Positions 1-9,627 of a stretch of 64,000 nucleotides of DNA are shown one piece after another; positions within the stretch are counted from its first letter, which is position 1; the number at the start of each line of letters is the position of its first letter. The notes beneath the pieces were generated by a model, which did no database searches, had not been told where the DNA came from, and worked only from the letters and a program-made list of their open reading frames with translations. Both the position numbers and the translations under genes were made by a program. The stretch is from assembly GCF_051020515.1 (NCBI RefSeq), contig NZ_CP194857.1, forward strand, positions 2,728,001 to 2,792,000, in the 5' to 3' direction. The DNA is from CALKWS01 sp051020515 (GTDB taxonomy: Bacteria; Actinomycetota; Actinomycetes; Actinomycetales; Beutenbergiaceae).

Positions 1-433
1 CGCCTCCAACGTCGGGGAGATCCTGCTGCAGTTCCCCCTGTACGCAGGGATCATGGGCATCATGGCCGGCACCGGGCTGATCACGGTGATCTCCGACGCC
101 TTGGTGTCCATCTCGAACCAGTACACCTTCGGGCTGCTTGCTTTCGTCGCCGCCGGCACCGTCAACTTCTTCGTGCCCTCGGGCGGTGGGCAGTTCGCGG
201 TGCAGGCGCCGGTGATGCTCGAGGCGGCCGAGAGCCTGTCGGTGGACCCGGCGATCGCGATCATGGCGGTGGCCTACGGCGATCAGTGGACCAACATGAT
301 CCAACCGTTCTGGGCCCTGCCCCTGCTGGCCATCGCGGGGCTGAAGATGCGCGACATCCTCAGTTACACCACGATCACCCTGGTGACCACGGGCCTGGTG
401 TTCGGCACCACGTTGGTGCTGATCTCGCTGTAG
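1..433 (+). CDS. Short-chain fatty acid transporter, C-terminal part (AtoE family)
   Basis: This is the last 143 residues of a membrane transporter whose 5' end lies outside the window; the reading frame is open from base 2. The stretch FVPSGGGQFAVQAPVM followed by GDQWTNMIQPFWALPLLAIA is the characteristic end of the AtoE/TIGR00366 short-chain fatty acid transporter family, and the hydrophobic segments that follow fit membrane helices. In that family the substrates are short carboxylates such as acetoacetate or butyrate. Here it sits just upstream of an aromatic-acid operon but is separated from it by 160 bp carrying an operator, so it probably ends a different transcription unit. The family is clear; the substrate is not. 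Confidence 0.85.
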   Translation, partial: ASNVGEILLQFPLYAGIMGIMAGTGLITVISDALVSISNQYTFGLLAFVAAGTVNFFVPSGGGQFAVQAPVMLEAAESLSVDPAIAIMAVAYGDQWTNMIQPFWALPLLAIAGLKMRDILSYTTITLVTTGLVFGTTLVLISL

Positions 434-546
434 GCCACGCGTTCGCCCGGAGGCGCAGTGTCATCGGGCGCAGCAGGTGTCCCGTGGTGGCCACTCCCAC
501 GCCCGTCCACCTGTTGACACCGGGGGGTGGCGGGGGCAGGATTGGG

Positions 547-558
547 ATCGTATACGAT
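547..558. promoter_or_regulatory. Palindromic operator for the GntR regulator at 9628-10295
   Basis: ATCGTATACGAT is a perfect 12-bp palindrome, extended to 14 bp (546-559) by the flanking G and C. It lies 36 bp before the start codon at 595. It fits the tnGTatACna pattern of FCD-type GntR operators. A near-identical copy lies at 10372-10383, upstream of the GntR gene that flanks this operon. The regulator-operator pairing is inferred. Confidence 0.7.
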
Positions 559-594
559 CGTTCGTGGACGTCCTGGGCGAAGGAGCCGGTGCAG

Positions 595-2052
595 ATGAGC
601 AACGACCCGATCACCGCCGTCCTCGGGCACCGGCCCGGCAAGGTGATCGCGGTTCACCTCAGTTACGCCTCGCGCGCCGCTCAGCGTGGCCGAACCCCGG
701 CGTATCCGTCCTACTTCCTCAAGACCACCTCCTCGCTGACCGGCTCCGGCCAGGTGATCCGACCGGCGGGCACCGAGCTGCTCGCGTTCGAGGGTGAGAT
801 CGCCCTGGTGATCGGCGCCGACGCGCGGGACGTCCCGCCGGAACGGGCCTGGGGTCACGTCGGCTGGGTCACCGCCGCCAACGACCTGGGCCTGCATGAC
901 CTGCGGTATGCGGACAAGGGCTCCAACGTGCGCTCCAAGGGCGGAGACGGCTACACCCCGATCGGCCCGCGGCTGCTCGACGCCACCGGGCTCGACCCCG
1001 CCCGGCTTGCCATCCGCACCTGGCTGGATGACGAACTCGTCCAGGACGACTCCACCGCCGGCCTGCTGTTCCCCTTCGCCCTGATGATCGCCGATCTGTC
1101 CCGCGTCATGACCCTGCACCGCGGCGATGTCATCCTCACCGGCACTCCCGCGGGAGCCTCGGTCGCCGGACCCGGCCAGCACATCGCCGTCGAGGTGTCC
1201 TGCCCGGACGATCCGGACCTGAGCACCGGGCGGCTGCACACCGAGGTGGTCGAGGGACCCGCCCTGCCCGACTGGGGCCATCCGCCGAAGGTCGACGACG
1301 CCCAGCGCGCCGACGCCTGGGGGCGGGAGGCCACCCCTGGCGAACCCCCGTTCGTTCTCACCGAGGATCTGCGCGCCCGCCTGGGAGCGGTCGCCGTGGC
1401 GACCCTGTCGGTGCAGATGCGCCGGCGCGGCTTCGACACCGTCTCCATCGACGGCGTACGTCCCCTGGTCCCGGGTCGCGGGCTGGTGGGCCGGGCCCGC
1501 ACGCTGCGCTTCGTGCCCTACCGCAAGGACCTGTTCGCCGACCACGGCGGGGGGTACAACGCCCAGAAACAGGCGATCGACACGATCGGGCCGGGCGAGG
1601 TCCTGGTGATGGAGGCCCGCGCCGAGTCCTCGGCCGGCACCCTCGGGGACATCCTCGCGCTGCGGGCCCAGGTGCGCGGCGCCGCCGGCATCATCACCGA
1701 CGGTGCGGTGCGCGATGCCGCCCCCGTCGCCGACCTCGACCTGCCCGTGTACTCCTCCGGGGCCCACCCCGCCGTCCTGGGCCGGCGGCACGTGCCCTGG
1801 GAGGCCGACGTGACCATCTCCTGCGGCGGTGCCACCGTGCAGGTCGGGGACGTCGTGGTGGCCGACGACGACGGAGCCCTGGTCATCCCACCCCACCTCG
1901 TGGCCGAGGTACTCCGGGACGCCGAGGACCAGGAGGCCGAGGAAACCTTCATCGCCGAGATGGTCGCGGCGGGGGAGTCGGTGCACGGGCTATACCCGAT
2001 GAACGAGAAATGGCGGCAGGCCTTCGACGCCTGGCGCTCCACCCGCGGCTGA
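595..2052 (+). CDS. Fumarylacetoacetase-fold decarboxylase/isomerase fused to RraA-like aldolase
   Basis: The protein has 485 residues and two enzyme domains. Residues 1-240 are a fumarylacetoacetate hydrolase fold, with metal-site motifs FEGEIALV (about 65-72), ND at 96-97 and Lys115 in a KGGDGY context. Residues about 260-470 are an RraA/HMG-aldolase domain with the pattern GTLGDILALRAQ...GIITDGAVRD. FAH-fold enzymes decarboxylate and isomerise 5-oxopent-3-ene-1,2,5-tricarboxylate in homoprotocatechuate breakdown. RraA-fold enzymes include class II pyruvate aldolases, so one polypeptide may cover two late steps of the pathway. The ATG at 595 is preferred over upstream in-frame codons because homology begins there, just after the operator. 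It is the first gene of the operon. Confidence 0.85.
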   Translation: MSNDPITAVLGHRPGKVIAVHLSYASRAAQRGRTPAYPSYFLKTTSSLTGSGQVIRPAGTELLAFEGEIALVIGADARDVPPERAWGHVGWVTAANDLGLHDLRYADKGSNVRSKGGDGYTPIGPRLLDATGLDPARLAIRTWLDDELVQDDSTAGLLFPFALMIADLSRVMTLHRGDVILTGTPAGASVAGPGQHIAVEVSCPDDPDLSTGRLHTEVVEGPALPDWGHPPKVDDAQRADAWGREATPGEPPFVLTEDLRARLGAVAVATLSVQMRRRGFDTVSIDGVRPLVPGRGLVGRARTLRFVPYRKDLFADHGGGYNAQKQAIDTIGPGEVLVMEARAESSAGTLGDILALRAQVRGAAGIITDGAVRDAAPVADLDLPVYSSGAHPAVLGRRHVPWEADVTISCGGATVQVGDVVVADDDGALVIPPHLVAEVLRDAEDQEAEETFIAEMVAAGESVHGLYPMNEKWRQAFDAWRSTRG

Positions 2053-2069
2053 GCTCCGAGGAGGACACG

Positions 2070-2999
2070 ATGAAGTTCCGCTCCGACCCCGCCCGTATCA
2101 CCGGTGCGCTGGCGCCGGTGTTCACCCCGTTCACCGACGAGGGCGAGTTGGACCACGAGTCGCTGCGGCGCATGGTGCGCTGGCAACTGGCCAACGGTTC
2201 TCGGGGCATCTCCATCGGCGGGTCCACCGGCGAACCCTCCTCCCAGAGCCTTGCCGAGCGCGCGGCCGCGATCCGCACCGTGGCCCAGGAGGTGGGTGAC
2301 GCCGTCCCGTTCCTGCCCGGCACCGGCACGGCGCAGCTGGAGGAGACCCTGGAGCTGACCTCGATCGCCCGGGACGCCGGGGCGGACATGGCGCTGATCA
2401 TCACCCCCTACTACGCCCGGCCCACCCAGGAGGCGCTCTACGTCTGGTACTCCACGGTGGCCGCGGAGTTCCCCGACCTGCCGATCGTGGCGTACAACGT
2501 GCCCGTGCGTACCGCGGTGGACCTGGCCCCGGAGACCTTCGCCCGGCTGTTCCGCGACCACGACAACATCGTGGGCATCAAGGAGACCACCAAGGACTTC
2601 GAGCACTTCTCCCGCACCATGTACCTGTGCGGCCAGGAGGCGTTGATGTGGTCCGGGATCGAACTGCTGTGCCTGCCGCTGATCCCGCTGGGGGGAACCG
2701 GGTTCATCTCCGCGCTGTCCAACATCGCGCCGGCCGCCGTCGCCGAGACCTACGACGCCGCGATCGCCGGGGACTGGGACCGGGCGCGGGCGCTGCACTA
2801 CGGCGTGCACCCGCTGGTGGACCTGATCTTCGCCGAGACCAATCCCGCCCCGGCCAAGTGGCTGATGGCCCAGCGCGGCCTGATCGCCTCGGACCATGTG
2901 CGTCCGCCCCTGGTCGGGCTGAGTGAGCAGGGCCGGCGCCGCGTGACCGAGCTGGCCCGCCGCGGCGAGCAGTACCTGACCCCGGTGGAAGGAACCTGA
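2070..2999 (+). CDS. DapA-family aldolase of the homoprotocatechuate pathway
   Basis: This 309-residue protein belongs to the dihydrodipicolinate synthase/N-acetylneuraminate lyase superfamily. It has the GGSTGEPS loop (50-57), Tyr142 in YNVP and the Schiff-base Lys171 in GIKETT. The start at 2070 has a good ribosome site (GAGGAG) and lies 17 bp after the preceding stop. Members of this superfamily cleave or make 2-oxo acids by a Schiff base with pyruvate. Its position between the FAH-RraA fusion and the semialdehyde dehydrogenase suggests cleavage of the 4-hydroxy-2-oxoheptanedioate-type intermediate to pyruvate and succinic semialdehyde. That substrate is inferred; a true DapA role is unlikely in this operon. 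Confidence 0.75.
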   Translation: MKFRSDPARITGALAPVFTPFTDEGELDHESLRRMVRWQLANGSRGISIGGSTGEPSSQSLAERAAAIRTVAQEVGDAVPFLPGTGTAQLEETLELTSIARDAGADMALIITPYYARPTQEALYVWYSTVAAEFPDLPIVAYNVPVRTAVDLAPETFARLFRDHDNIVGIKETTKDFEHFSRTMYLCGQEALMWSGIELLCLPLIPLGGTGFISALSNIAPAAVAETYDAAIAGDWDRARALHYGVHPLVDLIFAETNPAPAKWLMAQRGLIASDHVRPPLVGLSEQGRRRVTELARRGEQYLTPVEGT

Positions 3000-3000
3000 G

Positions 3001-4592
3001 GTGACCGCTGAGACGACCGGACCGACCCCGGCGAGCCGGCCCACGCCGTCGCCGGCTCCCGCCCCGCCGCCGGGCACTCCCGAGCGCATCCAGCACTACA
3101 TCAACGGCGCATCCCTCGAGTCCCGCGGCGGGCAGACCTTCGAGGTGCTCGAACCCACTACGAACGCCGCCTACATCCGGGCCGCCGCCGGACAGGACGC
3201 CGACATCGACGCCGCGGTGACCGCCGCCCGGGAGGCGTTCGAGACCGGCCCGTGGCCGCGGATGAGGAACCGGGAACGGGCCCGGATCCTGAACACGATC
3301 GCCGACGCCGTCGAGGCCCAGGACAAGGCGCTGGCCACCATGGAGTCCTTCGACACCGGTCTGCCGATCACCCAGGCCCGGGGCCAGGCCCGCCGGGCGG
3401 CGGAGAACTTCCGCTTCTTCGCCGACCTGATCGTGGCCGGGACCGATGACGCCTACAAGGTCCCGGGCATGCAGATGAACTACGTGAACCGCTCCCCGGT
3501 GGGGGTGGCCGGGCTGATCACCCCGTGGAACACCCCGTTCATGCTCTCCTCCTGGAAACTCGCCCCGGCGCTCGCGGCCGGGTGCACCGTGGTGCTCAAA
3601 CCCGCGGAGTTCACCCCGCTGTCGGCCTCGCTGTGGGCCGGGATCTTCGAGGAGGCCGGCTTGCCGCCGGGGGTGTTCAACTGGTCAACGGCATCGGGGA
3701 GGTGGCCGGTGACGCGCTGGTGAGGCACCCGGGCGTGGACCTGATCTCCTTCACCGGGGAGACCACCACCGGGCAGACGATCTTCGCCAATGCCGCCCCC
3801 ACGCTCAAGGGCCTGTCCATGGAACTGGGGGGCAAGTCCCCGGCGCTGGTGTTCGCCGACGCCGATCTGGAGGCCGCACTGGACTCCACCCTGTTCGGGG
3901 TGTTCTCCCTGAACGGGGAGCGCTGCACCGCCTCCTCCCGGATCCTGGTGGAGCGGTCGGTGTATCAGGAATTCGTGGCCGCCTACGCCGCGCGCGCCGA
4001 GAACATCAAGGTCGGACCGCCGTCGGACCCCGACACCGAGGTCGGTGCGCTGGTGCATCCGGAGCACTACGACCGGGTGCTGGGCTACGTGCGGGCCGGG
4101 AGGACCGAGGCGCGCCTGGTCGCCGGTGGAGGGCGCCCCGAGGGACTGGACCAGGGCAACTACCTGGCCCCCACCGTGTTCGCCGACGTGCCGCCCGAGG
4201 CGTCGATCTTCCAGGAGGAGATCTTCGGACCCGTGGTGGCGATCACCCCCTTCGACACCGAGGATGAGGCCGTGGCGCTGGCCAACAACGTCAAGTACGG
4301 CCTGGCCGCCTACATCTGGACCAAGGACGTCACCCGCGCCCACACCCTGGCCGACCGGATCGAGGCCGGGATGATCTGGATCAACTCCCATAACGTGCGT
4401 GACCTGCGCTCCCCGTTCGGAGGCATCAAGGCCTCCGGCCTGGGCCAGGAGGGCGGCTACCGGTCGCTGAACTTCTACTCCGAGCACAAGGTTGTGCACG
4501 TGACCCTCGGCGCCGTGCACACCGCGCGGTTCGGGGCCACCGGGTATGACGAGCAGGACCCGTTCTTCGCCGCCAAGAGGGACGAGGCCTGA
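3001..4592 (+). CDS. hpaE: 5-carboxymethyl-2-hydroxymuconate semialdehyde dehydrogenase (one frame break)
   Basis: This is an NAD(P)-dependent aldehyde dehydrogenase of about 530 residues once the frame is restored. Seen are the cofactor region (TPWNTPFMLSSWKLAPAL), the general-base motif MELGGKSPAL and the catalytic cysteine in NGERCTASSRI. Next to the ring-cleavage dioxygenase, it should oxidise the semialdehyde made from homoprotocatechuate. The GTG start at 3001 lies two bases after the preceding stop codon, behind an AAGGA ribosome site. The frame breaks near 3681: the protein reads GVFN and then needs one extra base (AAC-CTG-GTC) to continue LVNGIGEVAGDALV. Both halves match the family closely. 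The 25-residue Pro/Thr-rich N-terminus is unusual. Confidence 0.85.
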
Positions 4593-4619
4593 GATGGCAC
4601 GCGCGCGAGGGAGCCGGTC

Positions 4620-5702
4620 ATGACCCAACCCGGCACGGACAGCCCGACGACGGAACCCGCCCCGCCCGACATCGTGCGGGCGGCGTACATGGAACTGGTG
4701 GTGACCGACCTGGCCGCCGCGCGGGAGTTCTACGTGGACATCCTCGGCCTGGTGGTCACCGAGGAGGACGAGACCGCGATCTACCTGCGCACCCTGGAGG
4801 AGTTCATCCACCACAACCTGGTGCTCCGGGTGGGCGACGAGCCGGCAGTCGCCGCGCTGGCCTTCCGGGTGCGCAGCCCACAGGACCTGGATCGGGCCGA
4901 CGCCTACTACCGGGACCTGGGTTGCGACGTGCGCCGCAGCGCCGAGGGGTTCGTGCGCGGGATCGGTGCCGCCGTACGGGTACAGGACCCGCTCGGCTTC
5001 CCGTATGAGTTCTTCTACGAGACCGAGCACGTGCCGCGCCTGGCGTGGAACTATGAACGCTACGGCGCCGGCGCGTTGGTGCGGCTGGACCACTTCAACC
5101 AGGTCTATCCCGACGTGGTCGCCGGCGCGGCGTACCTGGAGAACCTCGGGTTCAAACGCACCGAGGACATCCGCGACGACGACGGGATCACCTACGCCGC
5201 CTGGTTCGCCCGCAAGCACACCGTGCATGACACCGCACTCACCGGCGGGGACGGGCCGCGGATGCACCACATCGCCTTCTCCACCCACGAGAAGCACAAC
5301 ATCCTCTACATCTGCGACAAGCTCGGCGCGCTGCGCCGCTCGGACTGCATCGAGCGCGGCCCCGGCCGGCACGGGGTGTCCAATGCCTTCTACCTCTACC
5401 TGCGTGACCCGGACGGGCACCGGGTGGAGATCTACACCCAGGACTACTACACCGGCGACCCGGACAATCCGGTGGTGACCTGGGACGTGCACGACAACCA
5501 GCGCCGGGACTGGTGGGGCAACCCGGTGGTGCCGTCCTGGTACACCGAGGCCTCCACCGTGCTGGACCTGGACGGCAACCCGGTCCCGCTGCAGGAGCGC
5601 CAGGAGGCCAAGGAGATGGACGTGACCATCGGCGCCGACGGCTTCTCCTACACCCGCAAGGGCGAGACCGACCACGGCTTCAAACTCGGCAACCAGGTCT
5701 GA
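4620..5702 (+). CDS. hpaD: 3,4-dihydroxyphenylacetate (homoprotocatechuate) 2,3-dioxygenase
   Basis: This is an intact 360-residue type I extradiol dioxygenase of the vicinal oxygen chelate fold. It matches the architecture of Brevibacterium fuscum HPCD and Arthrobacter MndD: an N-terminal non-catalytic module, then a metal-binding module with His158 (LDHFNQ), His217 (MHHIAF) and Glu270 (HRVEIYTQDYY). These equal His155, His214 and Glu267 of HPCD with a constant offset of three. The enzyme uses Fe(II) or Mn(II) to open homoprotocatechuate next to the diol. It identifies the pathway for the whole operon. The ATG at 4620 follows a GGGAG-like ribosome site 27 bp after the dehydrogenase stop. Confidence 0.92.
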   Translation: MTQPGTDSPTTEPAPPDIVRAAYMELVVTDLAAAREFYVDILGLVVTEEDETAIYLRTLEEFIHHNLVLRVGDEPAVAALAFRVRSPQDLDRADAYYRDLGCDVRRSAEGFVRGIGAAVRVQDPLGFPYEFFYETEHVPRLAWNYERYGAGALVRLDHFNQVYPDVVAGAAYLENLGFKRTEDIRDDDGITYAAWFARKHTVHDTALTGGDGPRMHHIAFSTHEKHNILYICDKLGALRRSDCIERGPGRHGVSNAFYLYLRDPDGHRVEIYTQDYYTGDPDNPVVTWDVHDNQRRDWWGNPVVPSWYTEASTVLDLDGNPVPLQERQEAKEMDVTIGADGFSYTRKGETDHGFKLGNQV

Positions 5703-5743
5703 GCCCCAGTGCGCACCCTGACAGGCTCAGAGAGGAGTCCCCA

Positions 5744-7632
5744 GTGAGGTTTCACCATCACGGGTACGTCACCACCGACCCGCGCATCCAGTCGGCGGCC
5801 GGGGTGGGCCTGGACCGACCGGAGGAGATACCCGATGAGTTCGACGTGCTCGTGGTGGGTACCGGCCCGGCCGGGACGATCACCGCGGCACAGTTGTCCC
5901 AGTTCCCTCACGTCCATACCCGGATCATCGACAGCCGCCCGCACCGCCTGGCGATGGGCCACGCCGATGGGATCCAGGCCCGCAGCGTGGAGACCTTCCA
6001 GGCCTTCGGCTTCGCCGGCCGGTTGGCCGAGGAGGCCTACCGGATCACCGAGATGGCGTTCTGGAAGCCGGACCCGCAGAACCCCGACCACATCGTGCGC
6101 ACGTCCCGCCCGGCCGACGACCCCACCGGCATCAGCGAGTTCCCGCACCTGCTGGTCAACCAGGCCCGCATCATCGACTACTTCAACGAGTTCATGGCGA
6201 ACTCACCGGCCCGGATGCGGCCTGATTACGGCGTGGAGCTCCTCGGCCTGACCGTCGGGGAGGGTGAGTATCCCGTGCGCGTGCGGCTGCGCTACACCGC
6301 CGGGCCCCGCGAGGGCCAGGAGCGCACCGTGGCTGTGAAGTACCTCGTCGGCGGGGACGGGGCGCACAGCAAGGTGCGCAGGGAGATCGGCGCCACCCAC
6401 GTGGGCGACCAGGCCAACCACGCCTGGGGGGTGATGGACGTGCTGGTCACCACCGACTTCCCCGACATCCGGCTCAAGTGCGCGATCCAGTCCCGATCCG
6501 GGGGCAACATCCTGCACATCCCGCGCGAGGGCGGGCACCTGTTCCGCATGTACGTGGACCTGGGGGAGGTGACCGCCGAGCGGGCCGCGACCGTGCGCCG
6601 CACGCCGATCACCGCCATCATCGACAAGGCCAACGCGATCCTCACGCCCTACTCGATGGACGTCAAGCACGTGGCCTGTGGAGCGTGTACGAGGTGGGCC
6701 ACCGGGTCACCGACAAGTTCGACGACGTACCCGCCGGGGCCGAGTCCGAGCGCCTGCCGCGGGTGTTCATCGCCGGGGACGCCTGCCACACCCACAGCGC
6801 CAAGGCCGGGCAGGGCATGAACGTGTCCCTGCAGGACGGGTTCAACCTGGGCTGGAAACTCGGGCACGTGCTGGACGGGCGCAGCCCGGAGTCACTGCTG
6901 GCGACCTACTCGGCCGAGCGGCAGGTCGTGGCCCAGAACCTGATCGACTTCGACCGGGAGTGGTCCACCCTGATGGCCAAACCGGCCGATGAGTTCGAGG
7001 ACCCCTCGGCCCTGGAGGACTTCTACGTCAAGACCTTCGAGTTCCCCGCGGGCTTCATGACCGAGTACGAACGGTCGATGATCACCGGACCGGCCACCCA
7101 CCAGGGCCTCGCCGAGGGTTTCACCGTGGGCAAGCGGTTCAAGTCCGCACGGGTGGTGCGGGTCTGCGACGCCAACCCCGTGCACCTGGGTCACCTGGCC
7201 GAGGCCGACGGGCGCTGGCGCATCTATGCCTTCGCCGACGCCGGCCCGGCGGGGGAGGACTCGGCGCTGAGCCGGTTCGCGCACTGGCTCTCCACCTCGC
7301 CGGACTCGCCCGTGGTGCGGTTCACCCCGGCCGACGGCGACGACGACGCGATCTTCGACGTCAAGGTGATCTTCCAGCAGGTCCACCCCGACGTCGACAT
7401 CAACGCCGTGCCCACGGTCTTCAAACCGACCGTGGGGCCCTTCGATCTGCTCGACTACAACAAGGTGTACGGGGTGATGGAGGGCGAGGACATCTTCGAC
7501 ATCCGCCAGATCGATCGCGGCGGGGCCGTCGTCGTCGTCCGTCCGGACCAGTACGTCGCCCACGTGCTCCCGCTGGAGGCGACCGCAGACCTGGCCGATT
7601 TCTTCGCCGCCAATCTGCGCCCGCCGGCGTGA
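5744..7632 (+). CDS. FAD-dependent aromatic monooxygenase, phenol 2-monooxygenase type (one frame break)
   Basis: After frame repair this is a 629-residue class A flavin monooxygenase. It has the dinucleotide fold VVGTGPAGTITAAQL (near residue 37), the DG motif in LVGGDGAHSKVRREIG, the GD motif in FIAGDACHTHSAKAGQGMN, and a C-terminal thioredoxin-like domain as in phenol hydroxylase and 3-hydroxybenzoate 4-monooxygenase. It should hydroxylate a phenolic acid and feed the dioxygenase, for example a hydroxyphenylacetate to homoprotocatechuate; the exact substrate is inferred. The GTG start at 5744 has an AGAGGAG ribosome site. The frame breaks near 6678, where TGG-TGG has lost one G. It is the last gene of the operon. 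Confidence 0.8.
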
Positions 7633-7636
7633 TCCC

Positions 7637-7712
7637 CTGACTTCGCGGATCTTGGACTGAGCGCGCGCACGCCTCGGTGCGCACGCACTCGATCCACGTG
7701 CCGCGAAGTCAG
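7637..7712. terminator. Long inverted repeat between convergent operons
   Basis: CTGACTTCGCGG (7637-7648) pairs exactly with CCGCGAAGTCAG (7701-7712). Inside is a second partial stem, GCGCGCAC against GTGCGCAC. It starts four bases after the monooxygenase stop and its right arm overlaps the stop codon of the convergent gene. It probably acts as a two-way terminator, although there is no T tract. Confidence 0.55.
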
Positions 7713-9570
7713 CGTTGGTCGCGGGTGGACTTGGCCTCGAGGGAGGCGGCCAGGAAGTCGGCGACCACCTCGGTGGAGATGGACACATCGAGAATGAACA
7801 CGCCCTCGGTGTGGGTGGCCAGCCACTGGCGCAGGACGTCCAGGTCCGCCAGCGTGCGCGCTTGGATCCCCTCGGCACCGAAGGCGCGGCCGAGCGCGGC
7901 GAAGTCGACCTCATCGATACGCATCGCCGCATCGTGCAGACCCGCGGCGGCGTACTGGTGCAGTTCGGCGCCGTAGGCGGCGTCGTTGAAGACCACGACC
8001 ACCGCCCGGTGTGCGGTGCGCATCAGGGTCTCCAGGTCCGCCAGGCCCATCAGGGCCCCGCCGTCGCCGGTGACCAGGACGGTGGTGCGGTCCGGGCGGG
8101 CGGCGGCCACACCGGCGGCGGAGCCGAAACCGAGCCCGATCGACTGGAACGCGGTGCCCAGCAGCACCATCGCGTGGGGGTCCGGGAGAAGTACATCGGC
8201 GCCCACCCGATGAAGTTGCCACCGTCGGTGACCACGGAGCGGTCCGCGGGGAGGATGCCGTCGAGTGCGGCAGCCACGACGCGGGGGTTCAACCGGCCGT
8301 CGGTGCAGAACTCGACCCCTGCTGCTGTTCCGGTGCCCTCCGGGGCGGCGAGCTCGGCCGGGGTGAACTCGGCGCGGTCGATCTGCGCGGATCGGAACTG
8401 CGCCGTGGCCACCTGCGGAACGTGGGCCCGCCAGGTGCGCGCCTCATCGGCCTGCCGCAGTCGTTCCAGTAGCCCGCGCACTACCGGCACCAGGTTGGCG
8501 TGGACGGCGTCGGTGACCATCGGATGGTCGGCCGGGGACTCGTCGTCGACCCTGATCACTCGGGTTCCCTCCGCGACCAGGGTGCCGTACCGGGTTTGGA
8601 AGGGGTTCAGGCTCGCGCCGAGCACGAGCACGACGTCGGCCCGGCGGGCGACGTCGAGGCGGTGGGCGCGAGTGAAGCCACCGGCGATGCCGAGGTTCCA
8701 CGGGCTGTCGATGACGCTTGCGGCCATCACCGAGGTCATGAAGAGGGCACCGAGCCGATCGCCCAGCGCGCGCACGTCGTGGCCCGCCCGGGCAAGGACC
8801 GTGCCCCGGCCGGCCAGGATCAGGGGGCGGCGCGCGGCGCGGAGGGCCTCGGCGATCCGGTCCAACTCCTCGGCTGACGGTGCTGGGGGGCCGATGGGCG
8901 CGGGCAGGGGAGGGGGCTTCTGGCCGGTGCGGGTGCCGGGGTCCGCGTGCTCACCGGGTGTCTCGGCCGAGGGCGCCCGGTGGGCCGGCTGGTCGGCGTC
9001 GGGCAGTGGCACGGTGGCCAGGTCGTGGGGGATGGCCAGGACCACCGGACGGCGTGTCTGCAGCGCCAGGTCGAAGGCATGGTGGGTCAGGGCAGCGGCG
9101 TCGGCGGGGGTGACGGTGAGCGTCGCCACGCCGACGGCGGCCGCTGCCGCGGTTTGGTCAATGTCGAAGGTGCGCAGGCCGGTCGACGGCGCGTCGCCGG
9201 TGATGAGCACCAGGGGGACGCGGGCCCGCGCGGCCTCGGCCAGGCCGGTGTAGGTGTTGGTGAAGCCGGCGCCGTAGGTGGTGGTGGCGGCCGCGATCTG
9301 CCCGGTGGCCCGGTGGTAGGAGTCGGCCATGGTCACGGTGGCGACTTCGTGGCGGGCCGAGGTGAACGGGAAACCGGAACTCGTCAGGTGGCTCACCAGG
9401 TGGGCGTTGCCGTTGCCCAGCAGGCCGAAGAGGTGCCCGGCACGTTCGCTGATCACTTCGGCAACCGCGATGGACACGGTGGGGGTGTGCGTGGACACGG
9501 TCGGGGTGTCCGTGGACACGGTGGGGCCTTGTGTGTCTGGCTTGTCTGGCACGGAACCTCCGGTCGTCAT
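7709..9570 (-). CDS. Thiamine-diphosphate-dependent enzyme, acetolactate synthase/benzoylformate decarboxylase type (one frame break)
   Basis: About 620 residues after repair, with the three usual domains. The N-terminal Pyr domain carries the activating glutamate in SARHEVATVTMADSYHRATGQ, the middle domain follows, and the C-terminal PP domain carries VTGDGGALMGLADLETL...NDAAYG, the GDG-to-N signature for ThDP-Mg binding. The frame breaks near 8183, where a G or C is missing in CGG-ACC-CCC. The N-terminus holds a seven-residue repeat (PTVSTDT, PTVSTHT, PTVSIAV). It lies just downstream of the GntR gene on the same strand and converges with the aromatic operon. A 2-oxo acid decarboxylase such as for phenylpyruvate or benzoylformate would fit, but the substrate cannot be read from sequence. 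Confidence 0.75.
9471..9530 (-). repeat. 21-bp tandem repeat encoding seven-residue units
   Basis: Nearly three copies of a 21-bp unit (9471-9491, 9492-9512 and a partial copy from 9513) begin TGGACACGGT. They encode the Pro-Thr-Val-Ser repeats at the N-terminus of the thiamine-diphosphate enzyme. The unit length keeps the frame, so copy number could vary without breaking the gene. Confidence 0.8.
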
Positions 9571-9627
9571 CGTCCAAGGTGCTCGTCGTCGTCCTTCGCT
9601 GTGCTGGGCGGTCCCTACGGTGCGCTG

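Noticed and set aside
2070..2999. Lysine-biosynthesis DapA
   Set aside because: The fold and catalytic residues fit the superfamily, but the operon context is aromatic breakdown and the substrate loop differs, so a catabolic aldolase is more likely.
3681..3681. Programmed ribosomal frameshifting as an explanation for the many frame breaks
   Set aside because: The sites share no slippery heptamer or downstream structure, occur in ordinary metabolic genes, include both signs of shift, and single G/C-run length changes explain most of them.
3480..5675. A 731-residue minus-strand reading frame opposite the dehydrogenase and dioxygenase genes
   Set aside because: It is the antisense shadow of conserved plus-strand genes in GC-rich DNA, with low-complexity sequence rich in Val, Gly and His and no recognisable domain.
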